DNA of 64,000 nucleotides, from contig NZ_JBIQOI010000009.1 of assembly GCF_044197065.1 (NCBI RefSeq), positions 1 through 64,000 of the forward strand, read 5' to 3'. A program made the position numbers and the translations under genes. The notes under the pieces were generated by a model that had not been told where the DNA came from, did no database searches, and saw only the letters and a list, made by a program, of their open reading frames with translations. This DNA is from Kluyvera ascorbata_C. GTDB lineage: Bacteria; Pseudomonadota; Gammaproteobacteria; Enterobacterales; Enterobacteriaceae. Below, piece by piece: positions 55,321 to 62,433 of this stretch. How positions within the stretch are numbered: the stretch's first letter is position 1; each line of letters opens with the position of its first letter.

Positions 55321-56392
55321 AATCATTCGATCGCCGGGCCACCCTGGCCGCAAGCGCCTGTAGGCATTGCGCGAGATCGTCATCCTGCAACTCTTCCGGC
55401 TGACGCACTGCGGTAGAACCGCGGGCTATCAGCTCTACCTGCAGGCAGGTTTGCGCGACGGGCTCGTGGCCCTCCTGCGCAATCAACCAGTCGACGCTCA
55501 TCCGTCCGGCGTCTTTGAACTGCTGGCGAATCGTCGTGAGCGGCGGCGTGAACCAGGCGCTGTCGGTGGTATCGTCATACCCAACCACTGAAAGCTGGCC
55601 CGGCACGCGGATCCCTTTTTCCGCGCAAGCGCGCAGCACGCCTAGCGCCATCTGATCGTTGGCGACCAATAGGGCATCCGGATGGGTTTTTTCACTCAAT
55701 AGCAGATGGGCTTTTTCATAGCCAGAGGCCGCACTCCAGTCGCCATAGGCTACGGAGGCAGGCTGCACCGAGGCCAGGCTCAGCGCCTGCTGCCAGCCCG
55801 CCAGACGCGCCCGCGCCGAGACGGAACGTTGTGGCCCGGCGAGCAGCGCAATATGTTGATGCCCCAGCGCCAGCAGGTGCTCCACGCCAAGACGCGCGCC
55901 CTGTTGCGCATCGAACACCAGGCTATTCACCTGCGCATCGTGGCCAACATCAAGAAACAGCATTGGTACCGACGAGGCCGCCGCCAGGGCCTGCGCATCC
56001 TCGCGCTCCAACGGCACGTTAACCAGTAACCCTTCAACGCGCTGGGCCTGAAGCTCCTGCAAGGCGGTAAAACAGGCCTCGCGGTCGTGGCTTTCCACCA
56101 TTGAAATCAGCACGGAAAACCCGACTTCCCCGGCGCGACGCTTCACCGCAGAGGCAATCTGCGAGGGAGCGTGCAGCGCAAGGTCGGTAGTGAGTAAGCC
56201 CAGCGTACGCGTGGCCTTCCCAGCCAGCTGCTGAGCGCCGCGATTGGGGACGTAGTGCAGCGCCTGCATCGCCGCCTGCACTTTTTCTCGGGTACGCGGC
56301 GACACGTGCGCGGCCTGGTTTATCACCCGCGACACGGTCTGGTAGGAGACGCCGGCCATGCTGGCCACATCATACAACGTAATGGTTTTCAT
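55316..56392 (-). CDS. lacI: Lac operon repressor LacI
   Basis: A 358-residue repressor (E. coli 360), starting MKTITLYDVASMAGVSYQTV. The helix-turn-helix VSYQTVSRVINQ is that of LacI. LALHAPSQIASAVKRRA, VEHLLALGHQHIALLAGP and VANDQMALG are close to E. coli LacI core sequences. The C-terminal Leu-rich tetramerisation helix is less clear; the end ALAARVARRSNDL is similar in length. It is placed upstream of lacZ in the same direction. Confidence 0.93.
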   Translation of the reverse strand: MKTITLYDVASMAGVSYQTVSRVINQAAHVSPRTREKVQAAMQALHYVPNRGAQQLAGKATRTLGLLTTDLALHAPSQIASAVKRRAGEVGFSVLISMVESHDREACFTALQELQAQRVEGLLVNVPLEREDAQALAAASSVPMLFLDVGHDAQVNSLVFDAQQGARLGVEHLLALGHQHIALLAGPQRSVSARARLAGWQQALSLASVQPASVAYGDWSAASGYEKAHLLLSEKTHPDALLVANDQMALGVLRACAEKGIRVPGQLSVVGYDDTTDSAWFTPPLTTIRQQFKDAGRMSVDWLIAQEGHEPVAQTCLQVELIARGSTAVRQPEELQDDDLAQCLQALAARVARRSNDL

Positions 56393-56449
56393 ACTTCTCG
56401 GCTTACCTGGCATAGTGAAACCAGTGTAACCGGAAAATAAACATTCCGC

Positions 56450-56462
56450 TGTGAGCGCTTCG
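56450..56462. promoter_or_regulatory. Second lacO-like site upstream of lacI
   Basis: TGTGAGCGCTTCG is identical over 13 bases to the core of the lacZ operator (55236-55248, opposite strand). It lies 58 bases upstream of the lacI start codon. LacI bound at both sites could autoregulate or loop across the 1.2 kb lacI gene. Confidence 0.6.
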
Positions 56463-56468
56463 TAATAA

Positions 56469-57089
56469 TCAGGAAGGTTGTTCCACTTTTACCGTCCTGT
56501 GCTGGCTCACGCGAGGGATCTGGAACCACGGCAGGAAAATCTGAATCAGCGGGCCAATCGCCAGTGCATACAGCACGGTCCCGACGCCAAACGTCCCGCC
56601 CAGCAGCATGCCGATGACCAGCACGGAGAGTTCAATCGTCGTGCGAATACGGCGAATAGGCCAACCGGTGCGGGCGTGAATCCCGGTCATTAAGCCATCT
56701 CGCGGCCCCGCGCCAAAGCCTGCGCCAATATACATGCCGGTCGCCATACCGTTTAGCACCACCGCCAGCAGCAGCAGCACGCCGCGAACCCAGAGTGATT
56801 CCAGCGGCGGCATCAGAGACAGCGTGGCGTCTGCCGCCAGCCCCAACACAATCACGTTGCTGATGGTGCCAAGCCCCGGTCGCTGGCGCAGCGGTATCCA
56901 TAGCAGCAGCACGGCGGCGCCGGTCAGAATCATCACCATGCCAATATCAAGAGACGTCAGCCCGGAAACGCCGAGGTGGAAAACGTTCCACGGATCGGCG
57001 CCGAGATTGGCGCGGACATAAACGGCGGTCGATACTCCGTAGAGTATTAACCCAATGTAAAGCTGAATCAGGCGGCGTAGCATGGGCAC
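56469..57089 (-). CDS. YczE/YyaS family membrane protein
   Basis: A 206-residue (or 204, from the second Met) membrane protein with about five hydrophobic helices and the motifs ANLGADPWNVFHLG near residue 28 and GAGFGAGPRDGLM near 122. The function is unknown; in Bacillus, YczE is linked to the regulator YczR. Here, too, a MocR-type regulator gene is divergent, which supports a conserved pair. Confidence 0.85.
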   Translation of the reverse strand: MPMLRRLIQLYIGLILYGVSTAVYVRANLGADPWNVFHLGVSGLTSLDIGMVMILTGAAVLLLWIPLRQRPGLGTISNVIVLGLAADATLSLMPPLESLWVRGVLLLLAVVLNGMATGMYIGAGFGAGPRDGLMTGIHARTGWPIRRIRTTIELSVLVIGMLLGGTFGVGTVLYALAIGPLIQIFLPWFQIPRVSQHRTVKVEQPS

Positions 57090-57172
57090 CTCGGCCTATC
57101 GAAAGAGGCTTCCATCATCGGTAAAAATGGCATTATGATTAATGACCAGTTTTTAAAAAGTGGACTGCTCCG

Positions 57173-58597
57173 ATGCTTCGACGTTCTGCCACCCAATCTT
57201 TAGTTCGCCTGCTGGGCCACTGGCAGGACGGCCCTTCCCCGACGCCGCTATGGCGACAGCTTACCGACGCGCTGCGGCTGTTGATTCTGGATGGCCGGTT
57301 GCCACTGGGCACCCGTCTTCCGGGCGAACGGGAATTTGCCAGCGCGCTGGGCGTCAGCCGCACCACCATTGCCAGTGCGCTCGCGCAGCTGCGCGACGAA
57401 GGCTACGTGCAGAGTAAACAGGGCAGCGGTTCAACGGTGATGCTCAGCGCCGAAGGCTATCAGCGCGCGCCACGTATGCCGACAACGCCGACGCTGGATA
57501 TGTCCACCGCCGCGCTGGCTGCGGGCGCGGAAATTCATCAGGCCTACAGCCATGCGCTGGCGGCCCTACCCGGCTATCTCAACAATACCGGCTATGACCA
57601 GCATGGATTGCCCGCCCTGCGTGAAGCCATTGCCCAGCGCTACTGCGCGCGCGGGTTGCCGACGCATGCCGATGAGATCATGTTAGTTAACGGTGCGGTC
57701 AGCGGGCTGGCACTGATTCTGCGTTACCTTACGGGGCCTGGCGATCGAGTGGTGGTAGAAACCCCCACCTATCCGCTGGCTATTTCCGCCATTGAAGGGG
57801 CGTCCTGCCGCCCGGTGGCCTTACCGATGCCTGATAAAGGCTGGGACACCGACGGTCTGGCGGCCATTATCGCCCAGACCGCGCCGCGGCTGGCGTATCT
57901 GATGCCCGATTTTCAAAATCCTACCGGGCAGTGCATGGACAGCGCAACGCGGCAAGTCATCGCTGACCTCTCGGCCCGTACCTGCACCACGCTCGTGGTC
58001 GACGAAACGATGGTGGATTTATGGTACAACGCCCCGCCACCACCGCCGCTGGCAGCGTTTAATCGCGATGCGCCGATCGTCACCGTGGGCTCAACCGGAA
58101 AAAGCTTCTGGGGTGGGCTGCGTCTGGGCTGGATCCGTGCGTCATCGCGCACCATCGCGGCGCTCATTCAGACCCGCGATACGCTCGATTTAGGCTCGCC
58201 GCTGCTGGAGCAGTTGGCAACCTGCTGGCTGCTGGAGAATGAACATCATCTGCTCCCTGAACGGCGGCGTTTGCTGACGGCACGGCGCGACATGTGCGCG
58301 GCGCTGATGCGAGAATATTTTCCGCAGTGGAAATTTGTTCTGCCGGAAGGCGGGCTGTCATTCTGGGTTGAGCTGCCGGAAATGATGGCCACTCGGTTTG
58401 CCGCACGGGCGGAGGCCAGCGCAATTCATCTTGGGGTAGGAACGCGATTTGGTCTGGCAGGAAGTGGTGAGCGTAACTTACGCATTCCCTTTACGCTGGA
58501 CGACGAAATCCTGCGCCGCGCTTTTTCGACATTACAGCCGATATGGGCAACGTTAGCAGGCCAGCATGGCGCAAATAAAATGCGGAAAATAATTTAA
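57173..58597 (+). CDS. MocR family regulator, YczR-like
   Basis: A 474-residue regulator with a GntR winged helix (residues 20-80, EFASALGVSRTTIASALAQL) and an aminotransferase-fold domain (110-470). The PLP lysine is in VGSTGKSFWGGLRLGWI near residue 307; DFQNPTGQCMD is a fold motif. It is divergent from the YczE-type membrane protein gene (83 bases apart), its probable target. The ligand is unknown. Confidence 0.87.
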   Translation: MLRRSATQSLVRLLGHWQDGPSPTPLWRQLTDALRLLILDGRLPLGTRLPGEREFASALGVSRTTIASALAQLRDEGYVQSKQGSGSTVMLSAEGYQRAPRMPTTPTLDMSTAALAAGAEIHQAYSHALAALPGYLNNTGYDQHGLPALREAIAQRYCARGLPTHADEIMLVNGAVSGLALILRYLTGPGDRVVVETPTYPLAISAIEGASCRPVALPMPDKGWDTDGLAAIIAQTAPRLAYLMPDFQNPTGQCMDSATRQVIADLSARTCTTLVVDETMVDLWYNAPPPPPLAAFNRDAPIVTVGSTGKSFWGGLRLGWIRASSRTIAALIQTRDTLDLGSPLLEQLATCWLLENEHHLLPERRRLLTARRDMCAALMREYFPQWKFVLPEGGLSFWVELPEMMATRFAARAEASAIHLGVGTRFGLAGSGERNLRIPFTLDDEILRRAFSTLQPIWATLAGQHGANKMRKII

Positions 58598-58685
58598 CCG
58601 CGCGCAGGGGAAGAACATTCCCAATCACATAACCGGCCCGAAAATTTATATTCTTTAAAGTAATAGAGTGCTGCTAAAGAATATA

Positions 58686-58901
58686 TTAGTGCTGCGGAGG
58701 GGTCGGAAAGCCTTTCAGGGAAATAACGAAAGATTCTCCCTCTTTTTTAATCTTAGCACCGGTATCGCACCAGTCTGAGGCAATACGAAAGAATTCATCG
58801 CTGCCAACATTCCAGTTGAGAAGAACATGCTTCACGTAGCCTGAACGTAACAGATCGCAGGCTTCACTATAGTTACACGCTATCGACGTTTGCTGTTTCA
58901 T
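58686..58901 (-). CDS. Small hypothetical protein, partner of RHH protein
   Basis: A 71-residue protein, MKQQTSIACNYSEACDLLRS and onward, ending GFPTPPQH. I do not recognise it. The C-terminal stretch FFRIASDWCDTGAKIKKEGE recalls the end of TusA-like sulfur carriers, but the N-terminal Cys-Pro motif is missing, so this is weak. The ATG overlaps the stop of the upstream ribbon-helix-helix gene, which indicates a two-gene operon. A toxin, a TA accessory protein or a small regulator are possible. Confidence 0.6.
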   Translation of the reverse strand: MKQQTSIACNYSEACDLLRSGYVKHVLLNWNVGSDEFFRIASDWCDTGAKIKKEGESFVISLKGFPTPPQH

Positions 58902-59146
58902 TTTCTCTTCTTCAGGATTTTACGTAACGCTTTGATTTCTTTAGGCGATAATGGAGCTACATCTTCTTCCGTATGCTGGCTATCGATGTCATCTTCACAA
59001 ACGCCCGCCTCTTCTTCCGCTGCAAACCCGAGCAGCAGCAGTTTTTCTGCCGCAGCGCCTAAAGTCAGGCCATGGACCTCGGCAAAGTGGCGAAGTCTCT
59101 CTTTTACTGTTTCATCAATTTTTACGTTGAGCACTGCGACTGTCAT
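58898..59146 (-). CDS. Ribbon-helix-helix-like small DNA-binding protein
   Basis: An 82-residue protein starting MTVAVLNVKIDETVKERLRH, preceded by GGAAGGAGTTCAC; an upstream in-frame start lacks such a site. The N-terminal strand VLNVKIDETVKERLRHFAE followed by helices fits RHH (CopG/MetJ-like) proteins. The middle is acidic (EEEAGVCEDDID), and the end is basic (KALRKILKKRK). It is the first gene of a pair with the 71-residue ORF, with AT-rich DNA upstream. An antitoxin-like role is possible. Confidence 0.6.
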   Translation of the reverse strand: MTVAVLNVKIDETVKERLRHFAEVHGLTLGAAAEKLLLLGFAAEEEAGVCEDDIDSQHTEEDVAPLSPKEIKALRKILKKRK

Positions 59147-59474
59147 GTGAACTCCTTCCGGTAAAGACGCATCGTCCATACACGGTTTGTGTTAACAAAT
59201 TCCGCGAAACGACGCTGTCCAAAATGGTTTTTGTATTATTTCTGTAATAACTAATACATGAAACCAACAGCACATTCCAGAAATATATTTATAACACAAT
59301 GAGTAATATAAATACCCAATGTTAATTTAAAACCAATTTATGACAAATAAATGACAGTATTATTACAGACAGATGAATATTAATTGAATGCGGAAAAGGA
59401 AAATCGGTGAATAACCACAATAAATTCAGGGATGAGTTTAGTCTGAACGGAGATTTTTTTGCGGAAGCAGAATT
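59147..59474. other. AT-rich gap between RHH module and ffs
   Basis: About 330 bases, strongly AT-rich and unlike the backbone. It should carry the RHH-module promoter (leftward) and the end of the ffs transcript. I see no convincing gene; E. coli ybaA, which lies near ffs there, is absent. Confidence 0.5.
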
Positions 59475-59588
59475 GGGTGGGGGCCCTGCCAGCTACATCC
59501 CGGCACACGCGTCATCTGCCCTGGCTGCTTCCTTCCGGACCTGACCTGGTGAACAGAGTAGCGTTGCGGGAGAACCAACAGGGCCCCC
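59475..59588 (-). ncRNA. ffs: 4.5S RNA, signal recognition particle RNA
   Basis: A 114-base gene on the minus strand. It begins GGGGGCCCTGTTGGTTCTCC and ends GGCAGGGCCCCCACCC, which pair to a long hairpin. The apical domain contains CAGGTCAGGTCCGGAAGGAA and GCAGCC, the conserved Ffh-binding loop. Length and sequence match E. coli ffs closely. It targets membrane proteins with Ffh. Confidence 0.97.
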
Positions 59589-59745
59589 ATTGAGAGCGTT
59601 GTTATCCAACGCGCTGGCGCATTATCACTGCTGAGGCAGTCAAATGCAAGCCATCCGCTACTGCCTGCTGGATTCTTGCGCAATCCGCCCTTCACAGGGG
59701 CCATCGAGCTGATTATGCTGAAGGTTCTGTCTTCAGGAACTCACT

Positions 59746-60057
59746 ATGGACGATTTTGGCACTTTCCCTCAACGCGTATGGCAAATCGTAGCTTCCATTC
59801 CGGAAGGCTACGTCACGACTTACGGCGAGATCGCTCGACTGGCAGGCTCGCCACGGGCTGCGCGCCAGGTGGGCGGCGTCCTGAAACGACTGCCGGAGGG
59901 TTCCACGCTGCCGTGGCATCGTGTGGTGAACCGGCACGGCGTCATTTCACTGACCGGCCCGGATTTACAGCGCCAGCGCCAGGCGCTGCTCTCTGAAGGG
60001 GTGCAGGTTTCGGGAAGCGGACAGATTGATATGCAGAAGTATCGCTGGAACTACTAG
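59746..60057 (+). CDS. atl: Alkyltransferase-like protein
   Basis: A 103-residue protein that binds O6-alkylguanine without repairing it and signals to nucleotide excision repair. The catalytic PCHR of alkyltransferases is PWHR here (STLPWHRVVNRHG), the mark of Atl proteins. It starts MDDFGTFPQRVWQIV, is shorter than annotated E. coli YbaZ (129), and has the same core and end. It lies next to ffs, as in E. coli. Confidence 0.94.
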   Translation: MDDFGTFPQRVWQIVASIPEGYVTTYGEIARLAGSPRAARQVGGVLKRLPEGSTLPWHRVVNRHGVISLTGPDLQRQRQALLSEGVQVSGSGQIDMQKYRWNY

Positions 60058-60062
60058 CCGCT

Positions 60063-60142
60063 GTAGGCCGGATAAGGCAACGCCGCCATCCGGCAATATG
60101 CGCCGTAATTGCCTGATGGCGCTTCGCTTATCAGGCCTACAA
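60063..60142. repeat. BIME of two REP units
   Basis: GTAGGCCGGATAAGGCAACG with CGCCGCCATCCGGC, then GCCTGATGGCGCTTCGCTTA with TCAGGCCTAC. Two REP units between the converging atl and ybaY genes. Confidence 0.92.
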
Positions 60143-60161
60143 AACTACGCGGGATCGCCGC

Positions 60162-60190
60162 AAAAAAATGCCCTCACAAGGAGGGCATTT
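60162..60190 (-). terminator. Terminator of ybaY
   Basis: On the minus strand AAATGCCCTC and GAGGGCATTT pair around a five-base loop, followed by more Ts. It begins five bases after the ybaY stop codon. Confidence 0.88.
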
Positions 60191-60194
60191 GCAT

Positions 60195-60695
60195 TTATGG
60201 AACCTGTACTGGAGAGGTGTCCTGAACCGGAACCGGCGTTTGCTGTACCGGCACCAACGTCAGGTCGGATTTGGTGCCGCCATGGTTGATAACCTCTTGC
60301 ACGGTATCGGTAATAAAGACCAGCTTATCGTTGATGGTCACCGCCGCACTCAACAGGATACGGGCATTTGGCTGGATATCTGCCGGGTTATACGGCAGCA
60401 CAAAGCTAAACGGCGCCTGTTTACCTTCGGTACGCGTCACTTTTTGTGACAGGACTTTCGATGGTGCATCGGCCAGCGAGGCATCGGACAGGGTGACGGT
60501 CAGCACGGCATCCGGTGGCAGCGCCACTTTCTGGCGGATCCACACGTTACCGGAAACGTTCGGCCCCTGTATGGCCTGAGTAGCCGCAGCTGCTTCTGGC
60601 GCTGGTGTCTGATTCTGACTTTGCTGGTGCGTATTCGCACAGCCCGCCAGGGCCAGTGCAATCGCCAAACCGCTTAAGATCGGCACGAGTTTCAT
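60195..60695 (-). CDS. ybaY: Outer membrane lipoprotein YbaY
   Basis: A 166-residue lipoprotein from MKLVPILSGLAIALALAGC, with Cys19 in the lipobox ALAGC. The next in-frame ATG is two codons upstream but too near the AAGGAG site. The conserved body NVSGNVWIRQKVALPPDAVL and the NARILLSAAVTINDKLVFI part match E. coli YbaY. It has a Gln/Pro-rich linker and C-terminus. It is described as a glycoprotein/polysaccharide metabolism protein; the function is unclear. Confidence 0.94.
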   Translation of the reverse strand: MKLVPILSGLAIALALAGCANTHQQSQNQTPAPEAAAATQAIQGPNVSGNVWIRQKVALPPDAVLTVTLSDASLADAPSKVLSQKVTRTEGKQAPFSFVLPYNPADIQPNARILLSAAVTINDKLVFITDTVQEVINHGGTKSDLTLVPVQQTPVPVQDTSPVQVP

Positions 60696-60860
60696 TAGCA
60701 TTCTCCTTATTGCTCACCCATATTGAGCAAAATTTCTCAATTGAGTGACAACGCTTTAACAAACGTAACCGCTTTAGTGTGGCACATCTTTCACATGATT
60801 GCCTACAAACGCCCCATTATTCAGACAATTGAACCCATCGGACCACTGGCGAAACTACGT

Positions 60861-60866
60861 TATAAT
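60861..60866 (+). promoter_or_regulatory. -10 box of tesB
   Basis: TATAAT lies 46 bases before the tesB start codon. I see no good -35 hexamer at the correct spacing, so the match rests on the -10 box alone. Confidence 0.45.
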
Positions 60867-60912
60867 GAGAATATTCACCTGCAGCTGTGACCGTAAAATA
60901 TAGAGGGTATCA

Positions 60913-61773
60913 ATGAGCCAAGCGCTTTCTAATCTGCTGACGTTGTTAAATCTGGAAAGAATTGAAGAAGGGCTGTTCCGCGGCCAGAGTGAGGACCTGG
61001 GTCTGCGTCAGGTCTTTGGCGGCCAGGTCGTCGGCCAGGCGCTGTATGCAGCAAAAGAGACCGTCCCTGCCGATCGACTGGTGCACTCCTTCCACAGCTA
61101 CTTCCTGCGTCCTGGCGACAGCCAGAAGCCTATCGTTTATGACGTTGAGGTGCTGCGCGATGGCAATAGCTTCAGCGCGCGCCGCGTGGCGGCTATCCAG
61201 AACGGTAAGCCGATTTTCTATATGACCGCCTCCTTCCAGGCACCGGAATCCGGTTACGAGCATCAGAAAACCATGCCAGTCGCCCCATCTCCGGATGGCC
61301 TGCCCTCGGAAACCGACATCGCCCGCTCGCTGGCACATCTGCTACCACCGCAGGCCAAAGAGAAGTTTCTCTGCGATAAACCGCTGGAAATTCGCCCGGT
61401 AGAGTTCCATAACCCGCTAAAAGGCCATATTGCAGAACCGCGCCGCCAGGTGTGGATGCGCGCCAACGGTACCGTATCGGATTCACTGCATATTCATCAG
61501 TATCTGCTGGGCTATGCTTCAGACTTCAACTTCCTGCCGGTTGCCCTTCAGCCGCACGGTGTAGGCTTCCTTGAGCCGGGTATGCAGGTTGCGACCATTG
61601 ACCACTCAATGTGGTTCCATCGTCCGTTTAATATGAACGAATGGCTGCTCTATAGCGTTGAAAGTACCTCCGCCTCCAGCGCGCGCGGCTTTGTGCGCGG
61701 CGAGTTCTACACGCAGGATGGTGTTCTGGTGGCTTCGACGGTGCAGGAAGGGGTGATGCGTAACCGCAACTAA
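60913..61773 (+). CDS. tesB: Acyl-CoA thioesterase II
   Basis: TesB hydrolyses medium- and long-chain acyl-CoA to free fatty acid and CoA. It is 286 residues, as in E. coli, with two hot-dog domains. The N-terminal half contains GLRQVFGGQVVGQALYAA and the C-terminal half LGYASDFNFLPVALQPHG, which holds the catalytic Asp. AGAGGGTATCA precedes the ATG. Confidence 0.97.
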   Translation: MSQALSNLLTLLNLERIEEGLFRGQSEDLGLRQVFGGQVVGQALYAAKETVPADRLVHSFHSYFLRPGDSQKPIVYDVEVLRDGNSFSARRVAAIQNGKPIFYMTASFQAPESGYEHQKTMPVAPSPDGLPSETDIARSLAHLLPPQAKEKFLCDKPLEIRPVEFHNPLKGHIAEPRRQVWMRANGTVSDSLHIHQYLLGYASDFNFLPVALQPHGVGFLEPGMQVATIDHSMWFHRPFNMNEWLLYSVESTSASSARGFVRGEFYTQDGVLVASTVQEGVMRNRN

Positions 61774-61779
61774 CAGGCC

Positions 61780-61803
61780 ACGCCCGTGCAAAGGCGCGGG
61801 CGT
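61780..61803. terminator. Possible hairpin after tesB
   Basis: ACGCCCG and CGGGCGT arms around a 10-base loop, seven bases after the tesB stop codon and facing the converging HicB-like gene. There is no T-tract, so this is only a weak terminator candidate. Confidence 0.4.
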
Positions 61804-61823
61804 AACGTTAAGTAAGCGTTTGA

Positions 61824-62084
61824 TTAATGGATGATACGGCTCAGCAGCGTGCTAATGCGCGGCAGGCGTTTTTTCTTGTCGAACGGCTTAACGCCAGTTG
61901 CACGGCAGTGGCTGCAGTAGCAGTCGAATGCATCGCGGGCGGCAATCGTCAGCTCTTTCGCATCTCCGGCGATAAACGTCGCTCGGCGGTCGGTGTTCAG
62001 AAACTCGCCGCGAAACATTTCAATAATGGGGTCGTATTTAACGCGGGCTTTGTGACCATCGATAAATAATGTGCTGGTATGCAT
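61824..62084 (-). CDS. HicB-like small protein (possible antitoxin domain)
   Basis: An 86-residue protein: MHTSTLFIDGHKARVKYDPI at the start, then a strand-helix pattern (EMFRGEFLNTD...GDAKELTIAARDAFDCYCSHC). This resembles the N-terminal partial RNase H fold of HicB antitoxins, with a basic C-terminus (KKKRLPRISTLLSR). No hicA gene adjoins it, and the DNA-binding domain is short, so it may be a solitary regulator or remnant. It is not in this place in E. coli K-12. Confidence 0.55.
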   Translation of the reverse strand: MHTSTLFIDGHKARVKYDPIIEMFRGEFLNTDRRATFIAGDAKELTIAARDAFDCYCSHCRATGVKPFDKKKRLPRISTLLSRIIH

Positions 62085-62433
62085 TCAAAACGTTCCTTGA
62101 ATTGTTGTGCCATCCTGGCGCGGGTAACGCTGAGTTTGCCCGCAAATCTCCGCCGATGAAATCGACGGGGTGGAAGAATACTCTGCGGCGAAAAAGATAA
62201 ACAGTTGTTTTAAGTAAAATGCTTTTACTGAGACGTATGTAATTACTTACGGTTCGTAATGTTTTACAGACACCACGCCATCCTATAGCGTGATGGATAT
62301 CACAAAAAACATTGGCAATGCCGCATAAATAACAAACCCGCACGCAGGCGGGTTAAATAACAGTCAGAGTAATTTTTTCAACTTCTGATGCCTTCCCGGG
62401 GTCGGCGTGACCGCCTCGCCCGGGCTACCTGGA
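62085..62433. other. Gap between HicB-like gene and amtB
   Basis: About 350 bases with no supported gene. The right side holds GC-rich inverted repeats (CCCGGG near 62395 and 62418) and the terminator at 62335-62354 for the leftward amtB transcript. The middle part is AT-rich and should carry the HicB-like gene promoter. Confidence 0.5.
62335..62354 (-). terminator. Terminator of glnK-amtB
   Basis: AACCCGC and GCGGGTT pair around a short loop; on the minus strand the stem is followed by TTGTTATTT. It lies about 80 bases after the amtB stop codon. Confidence 0.7.

Noticed and set aside
5044..60142. BIME/REP copies as a CRISPR array
   Set aside because: The units are dispersed, in pairs of opposite orientation, without regular spacers; they are standard REP elements.
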